Below, one piece after another: positions 1-10,770 of a stretch of 64,000 nt of DNA; position 1 is the stretch's first letter; every line of letters begins with the position of its first letter. The notes below the pieces were generated by a model. The model was not told the origin of the DNA and made no database searches. It saw only the letters and a list, made by a program, of their open reading frames with translations. The stretch comes from Camellia lanceoleosa (Eukaryota > Streptophyta > Magnoliopsida > Ericales > Theaceae): the NCBI GenBank assembly GCA_025200525.1, contig CM045770.1, positions 130,476,200 through 130,540,199 of the forward strand, in the 5' to 3' direction. A program made the translations under genes and the position numbers.

Positions 1-75
1 TCGAATTTGGACTCTTTGGTATTTATCAGTTTCACATTGCACCTGTGAGATTAGATTCAGAAGCGCGGGAGGCCG
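1..75 (+). repeat. Fragment related to the Ogre-type LTR at 3887-8486
   Basis: The reverse complement of roughly bases 1-60 matches plus-strand sequence around 3975-4032 inside the large LTR. Shared words in order include TCTAATCTC, GTGCAATG and CAAAGAGTCCAAAT. The copy is therefore inverted relative to the one at 3887-8486. It interrupts the copia pol at its low-coordinate side, where pol similarity stops near 75-95. Only the edge of this element is in the window. Confidence 0.5.
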
Positions 76-2101
76 AATTGTGAGGCCTTCTTTTCATATC
101 CTTTCGAAAGGAGGCGACAAAAAAAAAAAGACGAGCCACAAGTAGTAAAGGCTATAGAGCATAGTGCCTTTGAGGTAGTGAAGTATGCAAAGTAGAGCAA
201 TATAATACGGGGTGCGAGGAGTCGACAGGTACTGACTAACAAGATGGACAACATAGGCAATGTCAGGATAGGTCATAGTGAGATAGACAAGACCACCTAC
301 TAGGTGGTGATAAAGAGTAGCATCAGAGAAAAGATCCCCATCTAAAGGAGTGAGACGAATCTGAGGATCAACGAGAGTAAAAGTAGTCTTGCAATCGATA
401 TGACCAGTAAGTGCCAAAAGATCGGATGCATATTTGGCTTGTGATGAATAATAACCAGTGGAATCGTAACAGATTTCAAGCCCTAAGAAATAATTAAGAG
501 TACCAAGATCTTTCATGTCAAATTGACGATTGACAAATTGTTTGAGGCTAAGAATACCAGCCACATTATCACCGATGATAATCATATCATCCATATAAAG
601 AAGAAGAAGAGTGGTGCCATAAGGAGTGGTCCGAACAAATAGAGGAAAGTCATATAAGCTAAAGGTGAAGCCGAAGTCATAGATGATGGAACTGAATTTA
701 GCAAACCAAGCTCATGGGGCTTGCTTGAGACCATAAAGAGCACGCTGTAGTTTGCAAACCTTATGAGCCAAATAAACAAACTCAGGAAGAGGTTGTATGT
801 AGACTTCCTCAAGAATATCACTATTAAAGAAGGCATTTTTGACATCCATTTGAAAGAGATCCCAGTGGCGAGCAGCGGCAATAGCAATTAAGATACGCAC
901 AAAGGTAAGCCGAGCAATTGGAGCAAAAGTCTCTTCATAACCAATGCCATATTCCTAGGTGAAGCCCTTTGCAACAAGATGGGCTTTGTAGCGCTCAATA
1001 GAGCCATCAGAATGGGTCTTCATTTTGTATACCCATTTGCAGCCAATCGCAGTCTTTTCAGGAGAAAGATCAACAACATCCCAAGTATGAGTTTTGTCTA
1101 GAGCCTATAGTTCATCAGTCATAGCTTGCTGCCAAAGAGGATTAGTATAAGCCTCACAATAGGAGGTAGGTTCATAAGTAGAAAAAGCAGTAGACTCGAC
1201 AATATAATCACGAAGATGAACAGGTGGTTGAGTTACTCGATGTGGACGACCGATGGGAAAAGTTGTAGGGAGAAGGTTTGATGGAGAGGTAGAAGACAAG
1301 CTACAAAGCGCAATGGGCAGTGGACCGTCAGGGAGAGCAGTCTAAACGGGATTAGGGGTCAGCAAAGGTATCCCTACAAATGAGGAACCTACATCAAATG
1401 CATTAGAGAAGAGATCTGTGGAAGGATTAGTAAACATGATGGAGGTAGAAGGTATGGATAAGTGAAACAAGGATAGAAGTGAAAACATTTTATGCTCTCA
1501 GAAAATCACGTGATAGGATGCACGAAGACACTTAGAGATAGGATCCCAACAGCGATAGCCTTTATGTCCAATCCCATACTCAAGAAAGCAACAAAGACGA
1601 GAACGAGGGTCAAGTTTGGTGTGTTCATGAAGGTGAAGGGGGACAAAACATGCAAACCCAAAAACCAAAAGAAGTGTGTATGGAGGGCTAGTGCCATACA
1701 AACGTTCAAAAGGAGTTTGATTATGAATGACAGGAGTGGAAACACAATCAATAGTATGCACAGCAGTAAATGCAGCTTCTCCCCAAAAGTTTTCAGGATA
1801 GGAAGAAGAGAGAAGAAGAGCTCAAATAGTGTCGAGAATACGTCGATGTTTCTACTCAGCACGTCCATTTTGCTGGAACGTGCCAGTACAAGAACGATGA
1901 GGCTGAGTTCCATGACATTGAAGAAAAAAGAGAAAATTCGAATCCCGATACTCCATAACATTGTCAGAGCGAAAAATTTTAATGTTCTTTGAAAATTTGG
2001 GTTTGGACCATTGTTGCAAAGGTATAATAAATTTTTTTAAATTCAGATCGATTTTTCATGAGAAATAGCTAAGTAAATCGTGAAAAATCATCAACAAAGA
2101 T
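76..2101 (-). pseudogene. Ty1/copia polyprotein remnant: integrase to reverse transcriptase/RNase H
   Basis: Read on the minus strand from the gap downwards, one frame shows copia pol modules in the usual order. Around 1990-1830 is the integrase core, with an FRSDN-type acidic residue and FQQNGRAE ending at the catalytic glutamate. Around 1761-1498 is the integrase C-terminal part (ERLYGTSPPY, GYRCWDP). Around 1299-1105 is the linker before RT. RT follows, with FQMDVKNAFFN and ALYGLKQAP at 900-712 and the YMDDMIIIGDN catalytic motif near 595-560. RNase H onset (YLKGT) lies near 150. All modules share one frame but carry several internal stops, for example after the integrase glutamate near 1842, near 1820 and after GLKQAP near 710. 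Gag and protease would lie in or beyond the N gap. This is a dead copy with no LTR visible. Confidence 0.88.
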
Positions 2102-2201
2102 NNNNNNNNNNNNNNNNNNNNNNNNNNNNNNNNNNNNNNNNNNNNNNNNNNNNNNNNNNNNNNNNNNNNNNNNNNNNNNNNNNNNNNNNNNNNNNNNNNN
2201 N
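2102..2201. other. Assembly gap (100 N)
   Basis: Exactly 100 N, a conventional placeholder of unknown true length. The copia element on its left and the AT-rich sequence on its right may not be neighbours at the spacing shown. Confidence 0.99.
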
Positions 2202-2465
2202 TCAGACTTATTACTATGTGTTGTTTAAATTTTTTTTGTTTTTTAAATTATTATGATATGATCACTTTTTATTAACAAAAATAAAAAATAAATAAATAAA
2301 GAAAGGCCTGCTCGAAGATCTCTAATTAGTTCAATTTGAAGAGAACCAAACCTCATGTACTTCACAATGAATACTTCTGAAATAAATTATCTCCTTCTTT
2401 ATTTATTGACAGTGCTTTTATATAAGAGACTAGTGAAGCTAGTTTCCAATACAAATGCCCACTAC
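2202..2465. other. AT-rich sequence, nothing recognised
   Basis: Between the gap and the SINE target site. A/T-rich with short A and T runs. No coding similarity or structural repeat was recognised. Confidence 0.5.
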
Positions 2466-2481
2466 ATGTTATAGAAATCTT

Positions 2482-2721
2482 AACCCCCAAGGGTTGGCCT
2501 AGTGGTGGAGGTTTGGGACTTAGGAGTTTGCTCCTCTCTAGGTCTCAGGTTCAAAACCTCTTAGGTGCTATCAACTATTGTGTTGGGCTAGTCCATACAG
2601 AGCTTTGCTCTGGCTTTAAATGGGGCCCCCGCTAGTGGACGGTGGGATTGGTTCCCTAGGGATTAGTCGAGGTGCGCGCAAGTTGGCCCGGACACCCTGA
2701 GTTAACAAAAAAAAAAAAAAT
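2482..2721 (+). mobile_element. tRNA-derived SINE with 16-bp target-site duplication
   Basis: A 240-bp element with a tRNA-like head, a non-tRNA body and an A-tail (A run at 2707-2720). It is flanked by identical 16-bp direct repeats ATGTTATAGAAATCTT at 2466-2481 and 2722-2737. The head holds a polymerase III A box and B box 42 bp apart. The head begins AACCCCCAAGGGTTGG and the body ends GACACCCTGAGTTAAC before the A-tail. The long perfect duplication means a fairly recent insertion, made by LINE-encoded machinery. L1-type LINEs occur elsewhere in the window, though which LINE mobilised this SINE is unknown. No second copy was noticed in the window. Confidence 0.92.
2495..2558 (+). promoter_or_regulatory. 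Internal RNA polymerase III promoter (A and B boxes) of the SINE
   Basis: A box TGGCCTAGTGG at 2495-2505 fits TRGYNNARNGG. B box GGTTCAAAACC at 2548-2558 fits GGTTCRANNCC exactly. Their order and spacing match a tRNA-type promoter. Confidence 0.88.
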
Positions 2722-2737
2722 ATGTTATAGAAATCTT

Positions 2738-2935
2738 TTTATTTTTATTTTTATTTTTATTGTAGTTAATTGTTTTGTTGTTAAGAGTTTAAAAGTAATT
2801 ACCCTGTTGACAATAATTTATGAATAATAGTTATTGTTTTTGTCTCTTAACCTGAATTATTATAATAGAAAAGTAGCATACTTTGGATACATTATGAAGC
2901 AGAGTATTCCTATATTATAACACATAAATTATTAT
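2738..2935. other. AT-rich spacer
   Basis: Includes a short ATTTTT repeat next to the SINE target site. No gene or structured repeat was recognised. Confidence 0.4.
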
Positions 2936-3482
2936 TTTGTATAGCCAACCTGTCCAACAAAAAATATACATTTTATTAAATGCCGCTCTACTTGACATTA
3001 TATAGGGTTCTATTGAGCATCTAGCATTTCATCATAAGCCACACCCAAAGTCTTATAGCAAGAACACTACGTTCTCTTTCTCTTTTAGGCATCTACTTGT
3101 TGGTTCAAATTGATATTGCACAAAATTGCAAGCAAGAGTATAGTCAATTTAAATTAAAAAATTCAATAAAATAAAGTTGAATGTATTGCATATATACAAA
3201 TAGAAAGAGAAAAAAGATCATAAATTGTAAGATTGATATCAACTGCAACAACTAATCAAGCAAATCCTGATGCAGGTTGGCATATATAAAAGGTCACCTC
3301 TCCTTGTAATGTGAAATCATTTCTTTTGAAAGTCATAATTTACAAAATCTCACAATAACAGTTTTGTGGTAGCCTTGATGTTGACATACATCTCCATAGC
3401 TTTGTTATTGATTCATTACACAATTTGGGGATGTCATAAAATACTGCAACTACAAGTATAAAATATAGACAAAACGCAATTA
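2936..3482. repeat. Duplicated segment, copy 1 (partner at 9043-9572)
   Basis: Begins TTTTGTATAGCCAACCTGTC and stays colinear with 9043-9572 for about 540 bp. Shared words include GAGCATCTAGCATTTCATC, TTTAGGCATCTACTTG and CACACAATTTGGGGATGTC. Copy 1 carries a short extra stretch near 3443-3465. The two copies flank the LTR-like repeats and the solo LTR, so the pair arose by segmental or element-mediated duplication. No coding content was recognised. Confidence 0.88.
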
Positions 3483-3838
3483 TATTATCAATGGAATTAA
3501 ATTATTTCTGAAACATGTGTGAACTTGGCATACTGTAAACTATTTGTTTTGGTTTCATGTTTATAATGGTGAACTACCATGTTTTGTGAAACTGATGTGT
3601 ATTGATTATTGAGACCATTTGTGTATTTTAGTCCAGGGAAATTATTCCACTGTGTGTGGTGACTCTGGCCACTAGGGAACAGATCCGGGTTGGGCCGTGA
3701 TGACTCTAGTGCTCAACGATTGTAAAGAATAGACCTAGGTTAAGCTAGGTGACCTTCAATCGGATCATCTTCGAGAAAAGGCCCGGGTTTTCACCTTGAG
3801 GATGACTCTTAGTTTGGTATTAGATCCAACGGACTTAT
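3483..3838. other. Non-coding sequence upstream of the LTR-like repeat
   Basis: The second half (about 3620-3838) is more GC-rich, with CCGGGTTGGGCCGTGATG and GGCCCGGGTTTTCACC. It could be an internal retroelement remnant, but no domain or PBS/PPT can be defended. Confidence 0.35.
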
Positions 3839-3886
3839 TGTAAGAACCTGAATATAAAAATTAAGTAAATATTTAAATAATAATAT
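3839..3886 (+). repeat. LTR-like repeat unit A, left part (split by solo LTR)
   Basis: Starts TGTAAGAACCTGAATATA and continues after the 4.6-kb insertion at 8492. Joined across the insertion it aligns with unit B at 8846-9035, which reads through the target site without interruption. This shows unit A is older than the insertion. Confidence 0.7.
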
Positions 3887-6540
3887 TGTAGACGTCCCTG
3901 AACGTCCTGGGAGGAAATCCCGTTTTGTTCATTAGGCTCACTACAGTTCAAGACTCAATGTCACGGTCTTGTATCTAATCTCGCAGAGTGCAATGCAAGA
4001 CCGATGAATCATCAAAGAGTCCAAATCCGGCAAATTGTTTTTGAAAACAGATTTTTTTGAAAGAAGTGCCAAATATGGACTGCTTTGCCAGATACAAAGT
4101 CGCCACCTAAATATTTATTTTGGGAGAATTTAGGAAACCCTGACTCGTGCCTAAGGCCACATGTTCGTCATCACCAAAGTTGCCTCAGCTCGGGAACTTG
4201 GGTACGATTGGGGAAGGTCACTTCGTGAGCACCCCTGCTCGTCCAATCAAAGATCGGCCTCTACTAACCATGATATCGAGTTTTGAAAATATTATGTGCT
4301 CTTATTCCGGTTATTAGCCTAGAATTACTATGTGATGCACAAAGCATACAAATATAGACTAGATCGTCTGAGTTGGAACAAAACATTTCATGTTTGTTTA
4401 TTTGAAAGATGGTTTGAAGGTGCTACTCGCAAGTAGGCTAAGACGTGGATTTTGCCACCCTCAGGTGGACTTAGAAAAACATGATTTTGCCACTCTCAAG
4501 TGGGCTTAAAACTCGCAGTCAATGCATTTATTCCAATTCAGATAATCCAACCTTCACCCACAGGCATTTAGGCAGGTATATCACATAAGCACATAGCCTC
4601 ATGGTAAGCATGTTATCATGGCAGTCACTCACACGCATGTAAGGATGCTAAAGCATAAACACTTACCGAGTACTCCAAGCCAAAACAGAAGCTATGTTAG
4701 AAATCTATGCATGATCCTAACTATGCTGAAATGCCTAATGCAACACATGCAGGAATGCAACTACAATATGCTCGGCTATTCTAAAGATGGCATGTGAAAT
4801 TCTATAACTAACAAATATTCAACTCGAAATTAAAATACAATGCAGTTAGTATGATGCGCCGAATCCGGTGCATGCAAGACAGATGAATGGATGCAAAACA
4901 TGCGAGCATAAGTATGCTAATTGAAACATGCCCTAAACTAACCATCATAAGCTGGTAAATAAAATGGAGAAAGACGTGGGGTTAGAAGACATACATCACA
5001 CGCACGCACGCTTATTACAAAATTGTGCCCTCGCTCGAAGGGTCCGAATAAATAATACAGTCCAAATAAATAATTACAGTCCCAATAAATAATTAAATAT
5101 TACAAAACCCTAATTAATTAACAAATTAACTAGGAAAGAAAAATAAACTAACATGTAAATCCATGGACCGCCTCAGCTCTGTTCCGAATGATGAAAGATG
5201 TATGCTCGAGTCGCCTTGTCGGAAAATTCCTCGTGATACCCCGATTTGCCTCTATTTGCAATTAATCCCAGGATGCTGTGCAAAGCTCTAGAAAGTTGCT
5301 GATTTCTAGTTTGCTGCAACAGAGAGCAAGAAAGGGGCATGGCAAAGTATTTTCACATATGTATGCACACCTCGATCCTCATGCCACCAATCACGCATCT
5401 CGATGCATGATGGCCGAGGAGTTGAATTGCACGACTCGATGTGAAATGAATGCACATATAAACATAACAAGGCCTAGACTCCATCATGGTTAATCCAGAG
5501 TGTCGACGACCGAGAATTGAGACACGTTTCTTCACTTTGAGTACGGAACGTCCCTCGTTTCCCCCGTGCTTGGGCTAACTCCTATCGCAAACACAATGCA
5601 AATGAGATGGCATACACAATGCGACTAACACGCAACCTAGCATACGTAATGCTATGGACTAAAATGGCATACACAATGCACGATGGACTTATACCAATAT
5701 GAGTGGACCTCAGCCACACTCACATCAGTGGCCATATGATGAAAATGAGACAACAGAAATACATGCAAACATGCACGAATGCAAAGGACCGATCCTAAAG
5801 CACAACATGCAACTCTAACAAAGCATGGCAAGGAATGAAATATGGCGTAGGATGGCACATGATACAGCTCTGAAATGGCATAAAAGATGGTCCCGAAACA
5901 TGCAAGTATGTCACACAATGCAAGCTAGATGGCCCGAATACCGAAACTAATGAAGTGTGTTACACTAGAGGTACACAAAGCAATGCACAAATGGCAAAAC
6001 CAACCCCAAACAGACCCTAGGCAGGTCTGAAATAGTGGGGAAATGGCCTAGAATGATGGCTCAAAATGCAAAGAAATGGAGCTCATTGAATGGTCGGTAA
6101 ATGAGGCATACAAGCCCGACTCTCAAACGCATTTAAAGAGTATAAAACATGGGATTATGGAATTCACATAGGCTCTGAAATATGATGCAAAATGACCCTA
6201 AAGCATGGAAACACCTCAGTATATGCATGCAATGGACCTCGAAACTCAAGGCTAAGCATGGACATTGAACTACAAGCATGCAAAACAAACATCATTCGAC
6301 CATGAGACCCAAAAATAGAGCTAGGGCAGTCCAAAATATGCACAAAATCAGTTTAAGGCATAGTCAAAATGTGCTAGAATCAAGGGTTAACAAAGCATGC
6401 AAAGAAAGCTAGTGAACCATGAGTTGTACTACAACTATATGAAGCATATGAGAGCTCACCAAACCAGGAAAAAAAAGAAGTATTCCATGCCAAAATATGC
6501 CCAAAAATCCACTGAAACTCAGTCAATGCATGCAAGAATG

Positions 6541-6860
6541 ATAGGCTCATTTGGAGGGCCATGCAAGGGGTTGTTCTTCACATGCAAAATAGACATGCAA
6601 AATGGCAAAACCACCTCTAGGAAGAGGTTATGAGGGCCCTAAAACTCATCAAAAATGGCCTAAAATGAAGCTAAGAAGCATGCAAGTAAAAGCCCCTTTG
6701 AAAGGCCTTGAATAGGATTGCTCTACACATGCATAATAGACATTCAAAATGGCCAAAAGGGCTCTGTACAGAGCTCATGCAGGTCATAAAACTCACAAAT
6801 AATGGCCTGAAACATGGCTTCAAAACATGCAAATAGGGGCTCCTTTGTAAGGCCAACAAA
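6541..6860. repeat. Two-copy tandem repeat (about 160 bp) in the solo LTR
   Basis: Two diverged units share, in order, GGCC...GCAA...GG, CACATGCA(A/T)AATAGACAT, CAAAATGGC and AAAACTCA. Many CATGCAA words recur across 4400-7000, which suggests older repeated amplification within the LTR. Confidence 0.5.
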
Positions 6861-7187
6861 GCTAGTAAAGAGAACAAGGGATTAGAGGGTCACCCCTCTT
6901 TGATTTTGATGCTCAAAAACACATGTTAGCCACGGAAAATCCACTGGATTTCAGTGTCTAAAAGGCCAAACCAAGGCCAACACAAATGCTCTAATGTATA
7001 GCTCAAAACATGAGGAAATGAAGCATGCAAGGGGGTAGATGACCCCCAACAGAAAAATGACCTTAATCAAACTTGAAGAGGAGCTCAAAATAAGACATTT
7101 TTTTTTAATTTTATGATGAAGTCCAAAAATGCTTGCAAATAAGGCTAAAGAATGAAGCAAAATAAGGACCAAAAGAGGGAAATAGAG

Positions 7188-7197
7188 ACTTACCCTT
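7188..7197 (-). other. Candidate splice donor in LTR transcript
   Basis: On the minus strand the sequence reads AAGG|GTAAGT, an almost ideal plant 5' splice site, about 200 bp downstream of the expected start from the TATA box. It implies an intron beginning inside the LTR leader. Inferred from motif only. Confidence 0.45.
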
Positions 7198-7420
7198 GTA
7201 GCCAATAACTCCAGCAACTTTTGGACCAAGAAAGTGAGCTCTCAACCTCTAAAAAACAGCTCCAAGGTACTTAGGATGGTAGTGGAAGTGTTGTGCTTGG
7301 AGGTGTAGTGCAATGGGTGCAAGAACAATGAAGTTTGAAGCTTTAAGGAGAGAGATATGGAGAGAAGTGTATGTATGCTCTACACCAATTGTTCAACCCT
7401 TGCAAGTGAAGAGGGGCCTC

Positions 7421-7430
7421 TCCTTTATAG
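7421..7430 (-). promoter_or_regulatory. TATA box of the solo LTR (minus strand)
   Basis: Reads CTATAAAGGA on the minus strand, inside a locally GC-richer context (CCTCTATAAAGGAGAGG). It is followed by a C/T-rich leader (CTTCTCTCCATATCTCTCTC on minus) typical of plant 5' leaders. Transcription would run towards lower coordinates from about 7395. Confidence 0.6.
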
Positions 7431-7644
7431 AGGAGAGGGGCTAAAGCTTCTTCAAGAAGCTAAAAACCAAGCTTAAACATCCTCCATGCACGTGTATGGA
7501 GGATGCATTCTGGGGCTTCCAGCTGGCACAGCTGGCTTACACTCAATGAGACAAAAAGCAAGAAGTTGGCCGACCAAGTTTAGGTGGTCGGCTGACCACT
7601 CCCCCTGGTCGGCCGACCAGGTCAAAAGGTCCAAGTGCTCAAAA

Positions 7645-7886
7645 GGTGGTCGGCAGCCCTGATTGGTGGTCTATAGGTGAATGCAGCTCAATGGTGGTAT
7701 GAGAGACCCGAAATTGTGGCTCAAAAGTGAGAGAGACCAAGGGGTCAAAAAGGTCAATCAACAAAGGTGGTCGGCCTACCCATATTGGTGGCCTCCCAGA
7801 TGAATGCAACACAATGGTGGTATGGGAGACCCAAAATTGTGGCTCAAAAGTGAGAGAGATCAACTTTCTGACAAAAAAATCGGGCG
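7645..7886. repeat. Two-copy 121-bp tandem repeat in the solo LTR
   Basis: Units start at 7645 and 7766, each with GGTGGTCGGC. They share CAATGGTGGTATG(A/G)GAGACCC and AAATTGTGGCTCAAAAGTGA. They lie upstream of the minus-strand TATA, the U3 side, where tandem repeats often carry regulatory sites. Confidence 0.75.
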
Positions 7887-8491
7887 GCAAAGAGAAAGGT
7901 GGTCTCTAAGAAGAAAAGGTGGTCTCCCACCCTACTACCACCTTCCTAATAATGAAACTAGGGTCCATGCCAAAAATGAACCCACACCGATGCAAAATGA
8001 GGGTTTGGGGGCCAAAACGCGCAGCTGGGGGCCCTGAAAACAGGCTATTAGGCACCGGAGGTGACGTATGACCACAAAGGTGGTCTTCCGAGCCACAGTG
8101 TCCCTCTAGGGAGAGGAAACAAGGTGTGTGCCAAAAACCAGAGCAAACGGAGGTAGTTAAGCGGTCCCGAACCCAGGTGCACGGTCGACAGCTCCAAAAA
8201 TCGAAAACTGGTCTCCAAACGGGAAAAATGACCTACGACCACGAAACGTAGCCTACGGCTACCGAGAGATGGTCTTCGAGACCTCTCCCTCCCTTCAGGA
8301 AGAGAAAATAGAGAAAGCAGGACCTGGTTCAAAAACCGAGGCAAAGCATAAAAGAGTCCTGAAGTCCGGAGGTAAGGCTCTCAGTTGAGACCCCGCAACC
8401 TCAGAACGAGCACAATATGCATCATCACCGAGCGCTCAATCGGTGACGTCTGAGTCTTAAGGTTGGTCAAAAATGGAGTGTCTACGAATAT

Positions 8492-8845
8492 TACAATCTC
8501 AAATATTTTGGTGATGAATCCTAAAGTGCAAATTAAATATTATTGGAGGATCTTTTAATTAATTTTAAACCTAAAATAAATTTATGGTGAAAGTCTTTAA
8601 TTTAGAGGCAAGATTTATTATTTAAAAAATAATAATAATAGAATAGAGGGTGTGACTTGAACTCTAGACCACAAAATTATTAAATAAGGCTCTTATCATT
8701 TGAGTTTCATATAACCTATATATATATATATATATATTTGTACATTTATCTATTTATTTGACTTATGTGTGCCCACCACTAGTATAAAATAAAATAAACA
8801 AAACCCTAACAGCAGCTGCTTTGAGTTCCTATTCATAGTAGTCGT
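8492..8845 (+). repeat. LTR-like repeat unit A, right part
   Basis: Continues unit A after the solo LTR: TACAATCTCAAATATTTTGG, then GGTGAAAGTCTTTAATTTAG. It ends near CCTATTCATAGTAGTCGT. The unit totals about 400 bp without the insertion and abuts unit B directly. It includes an (AT)n tract near 8718-8738. Confidence 0.68.
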
Positions 8846-9035
8846 TGTGAACTCGAATATACAAATCAAGTAAATAATTAAATAATAATAATATTACAAT
8901 CTCAAATATTTCGGTGGTGAATCCTGAAGTGCAAATTAAATATTTGGAAGGTCTTTTAATTAATTTTAAACTTAAAATAAATTTATGGTGAAAGTACTTA
9001 ATTTAGAGGCAAGATTTATTATTTAAAAAAAAAAA
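8846..9035 (+). repeat. LTR-like repeat unit B (truncated)
   Basis: Starts TGTGAACTCGAATATACAAA, parallel to the start of unit A, and carries the uninterrupted target site AATAATAATATTACAATC. It then follows unit A to GCAAGATTTATTATTTAAAA and breaks off at an A run, where the 9043 duplication begins. Confidence 0.7.
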
Positions 9036-9042
9036 AATCTTT

Positions 9043-9572
9043 TTTGTATAGCCAACCTGTCTAACAAAAAATATACATTTTATTAAATGCTGCTCTTCTC
9101 AACATTGTATAGGGCTCTATTGAGCATCTAGCATTTCATCATAAGCCACACCCAAAGGTCTTATAGCAAGAACACTATGTTCTCTTTCTCTTTTAGGCAT
9201 CTACTTGTTGGTTCAAATTGATATTGCCCAAAATTGCATGCAAGAGTATAGTTAATTTAAATTAAAAAAATTCAATAAAATAAAGTTGAATGTATTGCAT
9301 ATATACAAATAGAAAGAGAAAAATACCATAAATTGTAAGATTGATATCAGCTGCAACAACTAGTCAAGCAGATCTTGATGCAGGTTGACATATATAAAAA
9401 GTCACCTCTCCTTGTAATGTGAAATCATTTCTTTTGAAAGTCATAATGTACAAAATCTCACAGTTAACAGTTTTGTGGTAGCTATGATGTTGACATATAT
9501 CTCCATAGCTTTTTTTTTTTTTGATTCATCACACAATTTGGGGATGTCATAAAATATAGATAAAACGTAATT
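9043..9572. repeat. Duplicated segment, copy 2 (partner at 2936-3482)
   Basis: Colinear with copy 1 with scattered substitutions, extra T runs (near 9510) and small deletions. Same terminal word TTTTGTATAGCCAACCTGTC. Confidence 0.88.
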
Positions 9573-10215
9573 ACAAAGTTGCACTGAACATTTTTTTTTT
9601 TTCATGCAAAGATGTGTTTGGTTTTTTAATGAAATATACCTATCATATTTACATACCATATCCTCGTAAGATGATAAAATTTTGCACCGATGCAGCTCCT
9701 GAAGGAAAGATTTTTCAGTAAGTGTTACCAAAGAAATGAATTTCATAATTAGAAGAAAAACATAACCAAAGTTTTTCACACGATGAGTTAAAGAGGCTTT
9801 CGCTTCTTTAAAAGTTGTTTGCATGATAAACAAATGCCCTTATGTACATTCTTATTTCTTAATCAACTATGCCAATCGTCTAGAGTCCATTTGGTTTTAG
9901 CATCAGAGCTATTAACTGAGCTAAATTAATTTATCAAAATCAGATCCTCCTCTCCAAATCTATCCCTGATTTCTTGTTATTTCCACCGGTGGTTCAATTC
10001 ATCAATCAAATGCTCTCACTCAAAAAATTTGAGCATCACACCACACAACACAGTGGTTTCAAAGAAATGCATTTTGGCAACCATCGATCAATCAAAAGGG
10101 AAATACATTTACCATTCCCCACTCCATCTACATATGATTGAACTTCTATTATTTCTACCCATATCAGACCATTATGCTCAAAATACACTGGCTTAAATTC
10201 TAATCAGTTATTTGA
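9573..10215. other. AT-rich non-coding sequence
   Basis: A minus-strand open stretch at 9441-9833 resembles nothing known and overlaps the duplicated repeat, so it is not called a gene. The 3' edge carries the target site of the gypsy element. Confidence 0.4.
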
Positions 10216-10375
10216 TGAGAGGGTAATTTATATCTAAATTGGGCCGAGCTAAGGAGGAGACTTCCTTGGAAATTATGCCGCGTAATGGACCGAGGTAAGG
10301 ATAGATTTACTTCGGTCCAAGAACTAAACGGATATGGGCCGCAGTAGAAAAGACTAGCAAGTGGGCCGCGATCCA

Positions 10376-10770
10376 AGTGTTAGTTCGGTCCAAGTGTGGA
10401 AGGGAATTCTTCGTTGCTACCTTGGTTCAAACGTGATTATAAATTACCAACCGAGTAGAAATAGTTATCTTGTCCATGGCAATCGAGCCGAGGTAATGGC
10501 TTCTCTTGGTGGGCTTCGCTCGGTAGCGGTAGAAGCCTTGAAGATAGTCCGTCCAAGAGAGCCTTGAAGTTAGTCCGGTCGAGAAGGACTTGAAGTTAGT
10601 CCGGTCCCAGAAGTGCCTAATGTTATCTCGGTCCAGCAGAGTACTGCGGTTAGCTCGGTCGCCGGATGGCCACACTTAGAGTTAGTCCGGTTGCGGCATA
10701 ACGCGATTAGCACGGTCGGACCTAGCTAGTTGTTAGCTCGGTTTAAGCAATTCTATGGTTAGCACGGATT
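10376..10770 (+). repeat. Degenerate GTTAGYYCGGTC motif array in LTR U3
   Basis: About ten copies of a short core (GTTAGTTCGGTCC, GTTAGTCCGGTCG, GTTATCTCGGTCC, GTTAGCTCGGTCG, GTTAGCACGG and similar) are spaced about 20-40 bp apart upstream of the TATA box. The right LTR repeats the array at about 15118-15515. Such U3 arrays often bind transcription factors; that role is inference. Confidence 0.72.

Larger units (their letters stand above)
3887..8486 (-). mobile_element. 4.6-kb solo LTR, Tat/Ogre-like Ty3/gypsy
   Basis: A 4,600-bp insertion flanked by AATAT at 3882-3886 and 8487-8491. The related empty site in unit B (near 8889) carries one AATAT. The plus strand begins TGTAGACGTCCC and ends GTGTCTACG. 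Read on the minus strand it starts CGTAGACACTCC, one base from the canonical TG, and ends GACGTCTACA. No PBS, polypurine tract, gag or pol was found inside, so it is best read as a solo LTR left by recombination between two long LTRs. LTRs of this size are known in the Ogre/Tat lineage of Ty3/gypsy; the family assignment is inference. A minus-strand TATA box and a splice-donor-like site support the orientation. Short proteins readable inside (such as one at 6951-7229) resemble nothing known. Confidence 0.78.

Noticed and set aside
1492..1992. Plus-strand frame of 166 codons
   Set aside because: It is the antisense of the copia integrase and resembles no protein.
6951..7229. Minus-strand hydrophobic frame in the large LTR
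   Set aside because: It lies in the predicted leader just after the TATA box, has no similarity, and its hydrophobicity follows T-rich composition.
9441..9833. 130-codon minus-strand frame
   Set aside because: Overlaps the duplicated repeat, contains homopolymer-encoded Lys runs and matches no family.
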